The notes below the pieces were generated by a model. It saw only the letters and a program-made list of their open reading frames with translations. It did not search any database and had not been told where the DNA came from. A stretch of DNA of 64,000 bases, taken from NCBI RefSeq assembly GCF_001942345.1, contig NZ_MKKI01000033.1:124001-188000 (forward strand). Direction: 5' to 3'. This DNA is from Corynebacterium sp. CNJ-954 (GTDB lineage Bacteria > Actinomycetota > Actinomycetes > Mycobacteriales > Mycobacteriaceae). A program made the position numbers and the translations under genes. Below are positions 26,043 to 35,502 of this stretch, piece by piece; position 1 is the stretch's first letter; every line of letters starts with the position of its first letter.

Positions 26043-27129
26043 ATGTCCTCCTTCCTGTGATTTCGAGCGCCAGCGAGTAGGCCTCCGTGAGTGCCGCATG
26101 CTGGCGTTCGGGGGTGTGGGATTCGTCGAGACCGGCCCAGTGCGACGGGTCGCGGCGGTCCCGCAGGATCGCCACCGCCTTCGCCGCCGCGTCCTGCGGA
26201 GAGTCGAACCGGGCGGTGGCGGGGCACTCCCGCAACGCGGGGATGTCGCGCACCAGCAGCGGGACGCCGACCCGGCGAGCTTCGAGCACCGCCATGGGGA
26301 ATCCGTCCCACCGGGTGGTGTGCAGGACCAGGGAGAGCCCGGCGACCTGTCGGCGTAACTCCTCTCCGGACAGCCATCCGGTCACCTCCACACCGGCGGC
26401 GGTGAGTACGTCGACCAACGAGGTGCCCTTGCCGTCCCCGGCGCCGACCCACACGAACCGTGCCTCGGGGATCTGCCGACGGATCAGTCGCGCGGTCTCG
26501 GCGAAGAACGCCGGGTCACGTTGCGGCGTCACCCGGGAGACCACGCCGACGACCGGGCGCGACACGTCCTGCGGGGGCGACCAGCTTCCCGGCACCGCCG
26601 GGTGGTCGTCCATCAGGGCGTTGGGCACGACGACGACAGGTGTCCGGCCCAGGCCGACCATCAGCTCGCCCTCCCACTGCGCGCAGGACGCGCCGACGGT
26701 GGTCAACGGGTGCAGGGAGCGCTCCATCGCACGAAACGCCCGGCGCTTCCACCGGGGGATGTCGGCACGTTCGAAAGCGAAGCTGTGCGGGGTGTAGACC
26801 ACGGGCCGTGCCGGGCGTCCCGGGGTGACCAGGTCGAGTGACCGGGCGACCCGGGTGTAGGCCCCGGCGAAACTCGAGTGGGCGTGCACCACGTCGGGAC
26901 GGTGGTCGGCGACGGCCCGGCGGACAGCCGTCACCGCGGAGGCGGGGGAGGACGGAAGTTGCTCGTCCACGGCGAAGGCGCCGGGGGAGCGGACCGCGGT
27001 CGGTGCGGTGCTGCGGGCGTTGTTGGCCAGCAGCAGGTGGCGGTACTCCGGGGTCAGCCTGGCGTACTGGTTGACCGCGGTGGCCACCCCACCGTCGAAG
27101 CAGTCGGTGACATGCAGGATGGTGGTCAT
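26014..27129 (-). CDS. Glycosyltransferase family 4 (GT-B)
   Basis: 371 residues. ILHVTDCFDGGVATAVNQYARL at the N-terminus, DVVHAHSSFAGAYTRVAR and PVVYTPHSFAFERADIPRWKR are typical of the acceptor-side domain. VVGVVSRVTPQRDPAFFAETA, FVWVGAGDGKG and HTTRWDGFPMAVLEARRVGVPLLV form the donor-side domain with the E-X7-E-like loop. It adds a sugar to the lipid-linked repeat unit in the cytoplasm. Its ATG directly follows the stop of the priming transferase gene, so the two are co-translated; a 29-bp overlap links it to the polymerase gene. Confidence 0.88.
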   Translation of the reverse strand: MTTILHVTDCFDGGVATAVNQYARLTPEYRHLLLANNARSTAPTAVRSPGAFAVDEQLPSSPASAVTAVRRAVADHRPDVVHAHSSFAGAYTRVARSLDLVTPGRPARPVVYTPHSFAFERADIPRWKRRAFRAMERSLHPLTTVGASCAQWEGELMVGLGRTPVVVVPNALMDDHPAVPGSWSPPQDVSRPVVGVVSRVTPQRDPAFFAETARLIRRQIPEARFVWVGAGDGKGTSLVDVLTAAGVEVTGWLSGEELRRQVAGLSLVLHTTRWDGFPMAVLEARRVGVPLLVRDIPALRECPATARFDSPQDAAAKAVAILRDRRDPSHWAGLDESHTPERQHAALTEAYSLALEITGRRTYAQKLRRRA

Positions 27130-28749
27130 CTAGTAAGCCCCCCTCGACAGGACGACCGCGCGGACGGTCTGCAGGATGGTGCGGATGTCCAGCATGAGCG
27201 ACCAGTTGTCCACGTAGTACAGGTCCAGTTTCTCCGCCTGGGCGGGGGTCAGGTCTGAGCGGCCCGAGACCTGCCACAGTCCGGTGATGCCGGGCCGGAC
27301 CTCCATGCGCATGCGCATGTCGTCGCCGAAGGCGTCGACCTCGTGCTGCAGGTGGGGACGGGGCCCCACGACGCTCATCGTGCCGAACAGGGCGTTGACG
27401 AACTGCGGGAGCTCGTCGATGCTGGTCTTCCTGATGAACTTGCCGACCTTGGTGACCCGCGGGTCGTCCTTCATCTTGAACAGGCCGTCGGCGCCGACCT
27501 CCTCGCGGAGCTTCTGCAATCGTTCCTCGGCGTCGGTGTGCATGCTGCGGAACTTGAAGATCCGGAACGACTGACCGCGGTAGCCGATGCGGTCACTGAC
27601 GTAGAACACCGGGCCGCGGTCCTCCAGTTTGATCGCCAGTGCCGTGACCGCCAGGATCGGTGAGACCGCCACCAGGGCGAATGCCGAGACGGCGATGTCG
27701 AAGAGCCGCTTGGACAACCCGTTGGCCGCGTTGAACCGGGGTCGGTCCACGTACAGGGTGTGGCTGGGGCCGAACGGGACCACGTTCAGCCGGGTGCCGG
27801 CGATGCCCTCGATCATCGGATCGAGGTAGAGACGCATGTTCAGCCGGTCCAGGTGCCAGGAGAGCCGACGCAGGTTGCGGTGGCCGAAGTCCGCCAGGGA
27901 GGCGACCCACACCGCGTCACAGTTGTAGCCGGCGGCGGTGGCCACGAAATCCTCGTTGGAGAAGGACTCGTCGATGCAGATGGAGTTGATCGGGACGTCG
28001 CCGGTGTCGGCCAGTTTGTCTCGGTTGTGCGGGTCGGTCACCAGGATCGCGTGGATCCAGCCTGGATCGCCGGCGCGTCCTGTCTTTCCTGTGCCCGTGG
28101 CGTCCCGTGGTGTGTTGTTCTCGTGCCACGAGGTGCACAGCAGTTTGTTGATGTCGGCGACATTGCCGATCACCAGGAACTGGCGCTGCAGGTCCGTCCG
28201 GAACCGGGAGGTGTACCGGCGTGACAGGTGACGGGTGACGGTCATCAGCACCAGGCCGGCCGGCAGCGCCATCAACGCGAACTGGCGGAACAGGCCGTAG
28301 TTCGACAGGGCGTCCACGCACGCCAGGACCGCGAAGTAGAACAACGACCCCTTGAGCACGTACTCCCGTCCGATCGACGGGAACGCCCGTGCCTGGTGGC
28401 TGTACCCACGGCAGACGGCGATCGCGACCACCCAGCACATCGTCAGCAGTGAGGTCATGCCGAGGCTGCGCAGGGAGAAGAACTCCTCCACCAGTGCCCA
28501 GCCCAGAGGCTTCCACAGGTAGAGGCTCAGTGCATTGGCCAGGAATGTCGCCGCGAAGACCGCGAGCGCGTCGGACACGATGAAGTACCACTTGCGCTGC
28601 AGGTGACGGTCCTGACGTCGGTCCAAGGCATGCGAGATGCGCTGGACGCTGGTGCCCCCGCCGTGGTGGCGGGAGGAACCGGCGGATGTATCCGGAGACG
28701 TGTCGGGGGACGGAGGTGAGGGGTCAGTTGATGCTTTTCCGAGGATCAC
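27130..28749 (-). CDS. Exopolysaccharide polyprenyl-glycosylphosphotransferase (priming transferase)
   Basis: 539 residues. A polar N-terminus, four to five transmembrane helices and a cytoplasmic CoA-binding-like middle part lead to the PHPT catalytic domain: KRLFDIAVSAFALVAVSPIL, DRGPVFYVSDRIGYRGQSF, IFKFRSMHTDAEERL, then FIRKTSIDELPQFVNALFG, MSVVGPRPHL and RPGITGLWQVSGRSDL. It transfers sugar-1-phosphate to undecaprenyl phosphate, the first step of repeat-unit synthesis, and heads this half of the operon. The start is GTG 28749. A polypurine tract (+ strand) lies in its upstream region. Confidence 0.9.
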   Translation of the reverse strand: MILGKASTDPSPPSPDTSPDTSAGSSRHHGGGTSVQRISHALDRRQDRHLQRKWYFIVSDALAVFAATFLANALSLYLWKPLGWALVEEFFSLRSLGMTSLLTMCWVVAIAVCRGYSHQARAFPSIGREYVLKGSLFYFAVLACVDALSNYGLFRQFALMALPAGLVLMTVTRHLSRRYTSRFRTDLQRQFLVIGNVADINKLLCTSWHENNTPRDATGTGKTGRAGDPGWIHAILVTDPHNRDKLADTGDVPINSICIDESFSNEDFVATAAGYNCDAVWVASLADFGHRNLRRLSWHLDRLNMRLYLDPMIEGIAGTRLNVVPFGPSHTLYVDRPRFNAANGLSKRLFDIAVSAFALVAVSPILAVTALAIKLEDRGPVFYVSDRIGYRGQSFRIFKFRSMHTDAEERLQKLREEVGADGLFKMKDDPRVTKVGKFIRKTSIDELPQFVNALFGTMSVVGPRPHLQHEVDAFGDDMRMRMEVRPGITGLWQVSGRSDLTPAQAEKLDLYYVDNWSLMLDIRTILQTVRAVVLSRGAY

Positions 28750-28790
28750 GGTGAATCACTTTGTTCGGCCCGAAGCAACGGCGACGGGCA

Positions 28791-28909
28791 GTGGAGAGAG
28801 GGGAGAGGGTGAGGGGTGAGTGAGAATCTGAGGGAGGAGAAGAGGGAGGGAGGAGAGCGAGAGGAGAGCGAGGGGAGAGACGGGGAGAGGGGAGAGGTCG
28901 GAGGAGAGG
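28791..28909. repeat. Polypurine tract upstream of the priming transferase gene
   Basis: About 119 nt of nearly pure A/G on the + strand built from GGGAGAG/GGAGGAG words. It sits between the divergent priming transferase (start 28749, minus) and DHA2 exporter (start 29022, plus). Such DNA can form triplex or slip in replication. Confidence 0.8.
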
Positions 28910-29009
28910 TGTATGTGTTGCTCGTTGGTCATGCTAACCACTAATGGTCGGTCTGGCTACCGGAGAGGCTCTCAGGGAGATCCGACAGGGGTGACGATTT
29001 CTCCTCCGA

Positions 29010-29015
29010 TACAGT
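29010..29015 (+). promoter_or_regulatory. -10 box of a leaderless promoter for the DHA2 exporter
   Basis: TACAGT ends 6 nt before ATG 29022; no ribosome site precedes the start codon. Confidence 0.45.
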
Positions 29016-29021
29016 TAGGGG

Positions 29022-30704
29022 ATGACTGCGAACTCCCCGGCGCCCTCTGCAGTGGACCTCCGAACGAATCTCCGACGTTCCGCAGGCCGACACCGGCTGC
29101 CAGCCCCGCGTCCCGTGGGCTGGAGCCTGACCGTGGCGGCACTGTCGACGGTGATGATGACCATTGACATCACCATCGTCCTGGTGGCTCTGCCGGCGAT
29201 CACCACGGACCTGGGCCTGTCACTGTCCGGAGCCCAGTGGGTCATCAACGCCTACAGCCTGACCTTCGCCTCCCTCATGCTCGCCGCCGCGAGCCTGTCG
29301 GACATCATCGGACGACGACGGATCTTCCTCATCGGCCACGTCCTGTTCCTCGGCGCCTCGGTCGGTTGCGTCCTGACCGGGACGGAAGCAGGGATCATCG
29401 CCTTCCGCGCGCTACAGGGTGCCGGCGGCGCGCTGGTATTCGGGACGTGTACCCCACTGCTCGCCGACGCCTTCGACCCTGCCGACCCGGGGTCCTCGGC
29501 GAAACGCACCCGGTCGGTCGCGGCGATGATGGGCATCGGTGGTGCCGCCAGCGCCTTCGGCCCCCTGGTCGGCGGTGCACTGGTGGAGACCGGCACCTGG
29601 GAGTGGATCTTCGCGATCAACATCCCCATCGGCATCTTCGTCATGGTCGCCACCATCGTGTTCATCCCCGACCTGCACCGCGAGGAGCGGGAAGCCCGTC
29701 GTGCTGTCCGGCAGAGCAGTGCTGACGGGGGCACCGGGACGTCCGGGGCACTGCGGGGTGCGCGGATATCGCCGTGGGCGATGGTACTCATCATCGTCTC
29801 GCTGGTGCTGGTCAACTACGGCATCATCGACGGGCAGGAGCAGGGGTGGACCAGCGAGATCATCATCGCCTCACTGGCCGCCGGTGTGCTGCTGTTCGCC
29901 GCGCTGATCCTCTTCGAGCTGTCCAAGCGGGACCGGGCGATGGTCGACTTCCGGCTCTTCCGGATCCCCTCTTTCGCGACGGTCACCTTCAACGCCTTCG
30001 CCTCGCGCATGTTCAGCTTCGGCATGATGCCCTTCATCATCCTGTGGCTCGCCGGGCAGCTGGAACTGTCCGCCCTGGAGATCGGCTACGTCTCCAGTGC
30101 CCTGGCGGTACCGATGGTGGTGTTCTCCGCGGTGGGGATCGCTCTGGTGCGGTGGGTGCCGGTCGGTGTGGTCCAGGCGGTGGGCATGCTGGTCGTCGCC
30201 GGCGGGCTGATGCTTGGCCTGGTGATGGACGTCGACTCCGGCTGGGCGGACCTGCTGCCGATGTACCTGGTGCTGGGTGCCGGCACCGGGCTGATGCTGC
30301 CGCACGTGATGTCCCTGGCGGTGGCGGTCGTGCCGTCCGAACGCACCGGCATGGCCACCGGACTGGCGAACACTGCCCTGCCGTTGGGTACCGCGTTCGG
30401 TGTGGCGGTCTACGGGGCCTACCTCTCCGACCGCGTCAATGCGGGTATCGACGGCATGCAGTTCCCGCCCGGGATGCCACCGGCGATGGAGAGTCAGCTC
30501 CGCGACGCCGCCGAGGGCGGCCTGTTCCAGCAGATTGCGCAACGCTCGCCGGAGTTCGCCCGCGAGGCACTCGGTTTCTTCATCGACGGACTGCACGGCA
30601 TCTTCATCATCGCCGCTGTCCTCGCGGTGATCGGCGCGCTCGCCAGCCTGATCTTCATCCGCGGCAAGGACGGCACCGGACGCAAGAAGCAGGAGCAGGC
30701 GTAG
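29022..30704 (+). CDS. MFS drug exporter, DHA2 (EmrB/QacA) family
   Basis: 560 residues with about fourteen helices. GWSLTVAALSTVMMTIDITIVLVALPAI opens the first helix with the family Asp; GLSLSGAQWVINAYSLTFASLMLAAASLSD and IGRRRIFLIGHVLF give motif A, and FRALQGAGGALVFGTCTPLLADAF gives motifs B and C. A Gln/Gly/Arg-rich loop follows helix 6. Proton-driven export of hydrophobic or cationic compounds is the family function; no substrate can be named. It converges with the DsbA-like gene, leaving 7 bp between the stop codons. Confidence 0.88.
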   Translation: MTANSPAPSAVDLRTNLRRSAGRHRLPAPRPVGWSLTVAALSTVMMTIDITIVLVALPAITTDLGLSLSGAQWVINAYSLTFASLMLAAASLSDIIGRRRIFLIGHVLFLGASVGCVLTGTEAGIIAFRALQGAGGALVFGTCTPLLADAFDPADPGSSAKRTRSVAAMMGIGGAASAFGPLVGGALVETGTWEWIFAINIPIGIFVMVATIVFIPDLHREEREARRAVRQSSADGGTGTSGALRGARISPWAMVLIIVSLVLVNYGIIDGQEQGWTSEIIIASLAAGVLLFAALILFELSKRDRAMVDFRLFRIPSFATVTFNAFASRMFSFGMMPFIILWLAGQLELSALEIGYVSSALAVPMVVFSAVGIALVRWVPVGVVQAVGMLVVAGGLMLGLVMDVDSGWADLLPMYLVLGAGTGLMLPHVMSLAVAVVPSERTGMATGLANTALPLGTAFGVAVYGAYLSDRVNAGIDGMQFPPGMPPAMESQLRDAAEGGLFQQIAQRSPEFAREALGFFIDGLHGIFIIAAVLAVIGALASLIFIRGKDGTGRKKQEQA

Positions 30705-30711
30705 TCCCGAG

Positions 30712-31452
30712 CTACAGCTGGCAGCCGTCCGGGCCGCAGGATGCGTCGTCCCGGGCACCGGAGACAGTCGGGAGGGAGGTCGGTGCGGGGTGCGAGCGTT
30801 CCCATTGCTGTTCCAGCGCGCGGCTGAACACCTCGACCGGTTGCGCGCCGGGCACGGCGAGCTCCATGTCGAGTACGAAGGTGGGGACGGAGTTCAGTCC
30901 GAGGGACGCAGCCCGTCGGACGTCCGCCTCCACGGCGGGGATCCATGATCCGCTCTGCAGCTCGGCGGCGATGTCGTCGGCGTCCAACCCTGCGGCGACG
31001 CCGATGCGCGTCAGGACGTCCGTCGAACCGATGTCCTCACCGTCCTCGAAGTGGGCCCGGAACAGGGCCTCCTCCACGGTGTCCACGGTGTCGGTGGCGC
31101 CGGTGGCGGCCTTCTCCTCTGATTCCTTCGCCAGCTGGATCAGCTGGTGGGCCTTCATGGAGTTGGCGACGACCAGAGTGTCGAAGTCGTAGTCCAGTCC
31201 CTCTGCGGCGGCCTGTTCGGTCACGTGGCCGAACATCTGCCGGACCTGGTCGACCGGCATTCCCTTGGAGGCGGCGAGATACTCGGCCTCGGAGCGGTCG
31301 TCATGCTCCGGCAGCGACGGGTCGAGCTGGTAAGAGTGCCAGGTGACTGTCACGTCGTCACGGTGCGGGAAGGCTGCGAGGGCGGACTCGAACCGGCGCT
31401 TGCCGATATAGCACCAGGGGCAGGCGACGTCAGACCAGATATCGATGTTCAC
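30712..31452 (-). CDS. DsbA-family oxidoreductase, FrnE-like (cytoplasmic)
   Basis: About 246 residues from GTG 31452 (VNIDIWSDVACPWCYIGKRRFE). The thioredoxin-like active site C-P-W-C is at residues 11-14, and the cis-Pro region NSVPTFVLD lies near the C-terminus, with an inserted helical domain between. No signal peptide is present, so it acts in the cytoplasm, probably as a polyketide-isomerase/thiol-oxidoreductase relative of FrnE. The C-terminus carries a further Cys pair (ASCGPDGCQL). The open frame extends upstream to 31569, but that part is Arg/Pro-rich and unlike the family. Confidence 0.85.
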   Translation of the reverse strand: MNIDIWSDVACPWCYIGKRRFESALAAFPHRDDVTVTWHSYQLDPSLPEHDDRSEAEYLAASKGMPVDQVRQMFGHVTEQAAAEGLDYDFDTLVVANSMKAHQLIQLAKESEEKAATGATDTVDTVEEALFRAHFEDGEDIGSTDVLTRIGVAAGLDADDIAAELQSGSWIPAVEADVRRAASLGLNSVPTFVLDMELAVPGAQPVEVFSRALEQQWERSHPAPTSLPTVSGARDDASCGPDGCQL

Positions 31453-31583
31453 TGCCTGTTCAACGCGGATGTCCGGGCGGCTATTCCGCGGTGGTGTGGT
31501 GGTGCGGTGGTGTCGACGGCGCAATGGCGCGACCGTCGGTCGGTCATCTGGTCGGTCATCGCACCCCATAATCAGCTTATTCT

Positions 31584-31623
31584 GAAAAAGCCCCAGGTCA
31601 GCTTTGGAGAAGCTGCTTCTGGG
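31584..31623 (-). terminator. Intrinsic terminator downstream of putA
   Basis: On the minus strand CCCCAG...CTGGGGC closes a hairpin with an inner AGCTT/AAGCT helix, followed by TTTTT. It lies about 65 bp after the putA stop. Confidence 0.75.
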
Positions 31624-31687
31624 GTGCGAAAAGTGCGCGGACCGGGGGTAAGCCAGGGATCAGCCCCCGGGCCGGTGACGCAACGGT

Positions 31688-34600
31688 CTACCCGCGCCGG
31701 ATCTCGTCGGCGAGCGCGTGGAACTCGGTGCTCGGGTTACCGAAGCGGTGCAGCGTCATGGACACGGCCTGCTCCTTGAGCCACAGGCGCAGCTCGACCC
31801 GTCCGGACGCGGTGACCTCGTCGTTGAGCAGGCACACCTCGGGACGGTCCGCCAGCTTCTCCAGCGTCTCCGGGTTCCGCGTGCCGATCACACGCACCCG
31901 GGCACCGACGCCGTCGTCCAGCACACCGGCCGACAGGCGGGTGGCGAAGGAGTCGTCGTCTGCCGTGACGACGGGGGTCGGCTGTCCGCCGACGCCGAGA
32001 CGCACCGAGGCGGCCAGCACGTCGGAGACCTCGGAGCTCACGGCGGGGTCGACGACCACCCGCACCGGGGATCCGGCGCGGTGGGCGGCGAGGACAGCCC
32101 GGGCGACCTCGACGGGGCGGGCGTCCGCGCTGATCCGCAGCACCATGTGGGCGGGGCGGTAACGGAAGATGTTCGCCTCGGCGGTCAGGCCGGTGACGTC
32201 CCGAGGGGTACCGAACTCGGCCTCCCAGGCGGCGATGTCGGAGCGGGCCGCCTCAGCGAGCCATGCGGCGTCGGCGTCGGACAGGGCACCGTTGCGCTGC
32301 AGCTCGGCGATGTACCCGTCGACGGGGCCGGACCCGGTGGGGGTAGCAGCCGAGGAGGATGCGGGTGCGGTGGTGTCGTCGGACCAGTTGCCCATGAGCA
32401 TCACGTAGTTCGGGCCACCGGCCTTGGAACCCAGACCCACGGAGGACTGCTTCCAGCCGCCGAAGGACTGGCGCTGCACGATCGCGCCGGTGATGCCGCG
32501 GTTGACGTAGGCGTTACCGACCTCGATGCGCTCCACCCAGGTACGGACCTCGGCGGGGTCCAGGCTCTGGATACCGCCGGTCAGACCGAAGTCGGTGGCG
32601 TTCTGCAGGGTGATGGCCTCGTCCAGGTTCTCGGCCTTCATCAGGCCCAGGACGGGGCCGAAGACCTCGGTGAGGTGGAAGAACGAGCCGGGCTTCACGC
32701 CGTCCTTGATGCCGGGGGACCACAGTCGACCGGAGTCGTCGAGCTGGCGCGGCTTGAGCAGCCAGCTTTCACCGTCCTCCAGGGTGGTCAGGGCGCGCTC
32801 GAGTTTGTCGCTGGGCAGCTCGGTGAGCGGGCCCATGTCGGCGCGCATGTTGGTGGGCCAGTCGATGATCATCGACGACGCGGCGTCGACGAGCTGACGA
32901 CGGAAGCGCTCGGAGGAGTACACGCTGCCGACGAGGATGCCCAGGGAGGCGGCCGAGCATTTCTGGCCGGCGTGGCCGAAGGCGGAGTACACCATGTCGG
33001 CCACGGCGAGGTCGCGGTCGGCGGCGGGGGTGACGATGATGCCGTTCTTGCCGGACGTCTCGGCGTTGATCTTGAGCTCGGGACGCCAGGACTCGAACAT
33101 CGCGGCGGTCTCGGAGGCACCGGTGAGGATCACGCGGTCCACCGACGGGTGGCTGACGAGGGTGCGTCCGGCCGTGCGGTCGGCGGGGTAGACGCCGCGG
33201 AGGACCTCGCGTGGCACGCCGGCGTCCCACAATGCGTCCAGGATGGCCATGGAGCAGTGCGGGGTGGGCTTCGACGGCTTGTGGATCACCGCGGCACCTG
33301 CGGCGAGGGCGGCGAAGGTGGAGCCGGCGGGGATGGCCAGCGGGAAGTTCCACGGCGGGGTGACGAGGACGACCTTGTCCGGGGTGAAGCGGGCGTTGTT
33401 GACCTCCTCGAGCTCCAGTGCGTAGTGCGCGTAGTAGCGGGCGAAGTCGATGGCCTCGGAGATCTCGGTGTCCGCCTGGGAGACGGCCTTGCCGACCTCG
33501 GCGGCGGCGATGGAGATCAGGTGGCCGCGTCGGGCGGCGAGCAGGTCCGCGGTGCGGTAGAGGATGGCGGCGCGTTCGGCGGCGGGCAGGGCGGCCCATT
33601 CGGCGGAGGCGTCGCGGGTGGAGGTGACCAGGGAGTCGATCTGCTCGTCGGCGACGATCTCCGGGGCGGTCTGGGCATCCAGCCAACCGTCCTTGGCCGA
33701 GGTGGCGATGGCGTCCACGGCCCACTGCTGGTTCGCAGGCAGGGACGGGTCGGTGTCGGGTTCGTTGTCGAAGACCGGGAGGCCGTCGGTGTAGGACGCG
33801 GCGAGTTCGTCGGAGGACGGCTCGACCTCGGCGCCGCGGTCCTGGCGGTGGTTCGGCAGCGGGGCGGTGTAGCCGTCGGCGCCGAGGATCTCGGACAGGT
33901 CACCGAGGGACGAACGGAAGCGGGCCTCCTCGCGCCGGAAGATGTCGTTGCCGGGTTCCAGGTCGAAGATGCCGGACATGAAGTTGGCGCTGGCGGCGTT
34001 CTCCTCGAGACGACGCACCAGGTAGGAGATGGCGACGTCGAACTCCTGGGGGCGCACGGCCGGGACGTAGAGCAGCAGCTGTCCCACGTCGGAGCTCACG
34101 GCGTCGGCCTGCTCGGTGGCCATTCCCTGCAGCATCTCGAACTCGACGCGGTCGGTCACGCCGCGCTTGACGGAGAGCAGGTGGGCGAAGGCGATGTCGA
34201 AGAGGTTGTGTCCGGCGACACCGAGGCGCAGCCGCGCATGTTCTCGGGGTGCATCGTCCAGTCCAGGACGAGCTTGTAGTTGGCGTCGGTGGCCTGCTTC
34301 GAGCCGCAGGTGGTGACGGGCCAGTCGGCGACCTCCGCGTGCACGGTCTCCATGGCCAGGTTGGCGCCCTTGACCAGGCGGACCTTGATGCCGGCGCCAC
34401 CGTCGGCGACGCGCTGGTCGGCGAAGGCGGAGAGCTCCTGGATCGCGCCGAGGGCGTCGGGCAGGTAGGCCTGCAGGACGATGCCCGCCTCGAGGTTCTT
34501 CGTCTCCGGCAGGCTGAGCAGGCGACGGAAGACGGCGATGGTCAGGGCGAGGTCGCGGTACTCCTCCATGTCCAGGTTGATGAACTTGGAGCCCTCGGGG

Positions 34601-35322
34601 GCGCGGGCGGCTTCGATGTAGAGCGGGGTCAGACGCTCGACGATGTAGTCGACGGTCTCGTCGAAGCCCCAGAGGCTGATCCGGGAGGCGATGGAGGACG
34701 CCTTGATCGAGACGTAGTCGACGTCCTCGCGGGCGAGCAGGCGGCGGGTCTCTTCGAGGTGGTGGTCGGCTTCCTTCTCGCCGAGCACGGCCTCGCCGAG
34801 GAGGTTGATGTTGAGGCGGTGGCCACCGGCGGTGAGCTCGGCGACGGCCTTACCGAGCTTGTTGTCGCGGGCGTCGACGATCATGTGGCCGACCATCGAG
34901 CGGATACGCTGGCGGGCGGCAGGCACCACGACCTGTGGGATGACAGGAGCCAGAGCGGAGCCCATCTTGATCTGGGCCTTGTCCAGGGCGCTGAGCGTGT
35001 CGGGCATGATGGCGCCGAGCTCGGAGAGTGCGCGACCGGCGGCGCGCTGGTCCTCGGTGCGGACGACACGGTCGACGAAGCCGACGGTGAAGTCGAGGCC
35101 GTTGGGGTCCGAGAGGACCGCGGAAAGACGCTCGGCGGACGGGTTCGCCTTGACCTTCGAGTTCTTGCTCGCGTTGAGCCAGGCGGTGACCTTGGCGACG
35201 GCGGCGTCGGCGAGGGATCCGAGGTGGTCGGCGGAGACACCGGTGCTTCCGGCTGCTGCGCTCGCCTGGGAGCCTGTCGTGGTGGTCGTTCCCTTGTCAG
35301 CTGCGGGTTTCGCGGTCGTCAT
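31688..35322 (-). CDS. putA: Bifunctional proline dehydrogenase / 1-pyrroline-5-carboxylate dehydrogenase PutA, apparent frameshift
   Basis: Starts at ATG 35322 behind GAGGAGGA (MTTAKPAADKG). The PRODH half shows the FAD/proline barrel with SIKASSIASRISLWGFDETV, FINLDMEEYRDLALTIAVF and RLVKGANLAMETVHAEV. At about 34230, one base appears missing: MHPENMRG should continue LRLGVAGHNLFDIAFAHLL in the next frame. The ALDH half has VLVTPPWNFPLAIPAG, a catalytic Glu in INAETSGKNGIIVTP and a nucleophile Cys in GHAGQKCSAASLG. Repaired length is about 1211 residues, in the range of actinobacterial PutA. It oxidises proline to glutamate with channelled P5C. A divergent regulator gene lies upstream. Confidence 0.9.
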
Positions 35323-35502
35323 GGTTGTCCTCCTCGGATGCTTTCTTGATCGATGTTGTTCATGGTGACGTGCCTGTGCTGCCACTGATACTGGTCGAGT
35401 ATCGGCGTATCGCCCCCATCGTCGGCAGTGCCAGTTACGGCAGGAGAGACACTTTGAGTCAAAAATCGGTAAACGGCGGTGAAGGTGTGGCAGGATGTGC
35501 TT

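Noticed and set aside
31452..31569. N-terminal extension of the DsbA-like protein
   Set aside because: Arg/Pro-rich, no signal peptide, and the thioredoxin fold begins right after GTG 31452.
31718..34279. 853-codon + strand open frame opposite putA
   Set aside because: It is the antisense of a well-supported gene and has low-complexity Gly/Val/His/Asp composition typical of third-position GC shadows.
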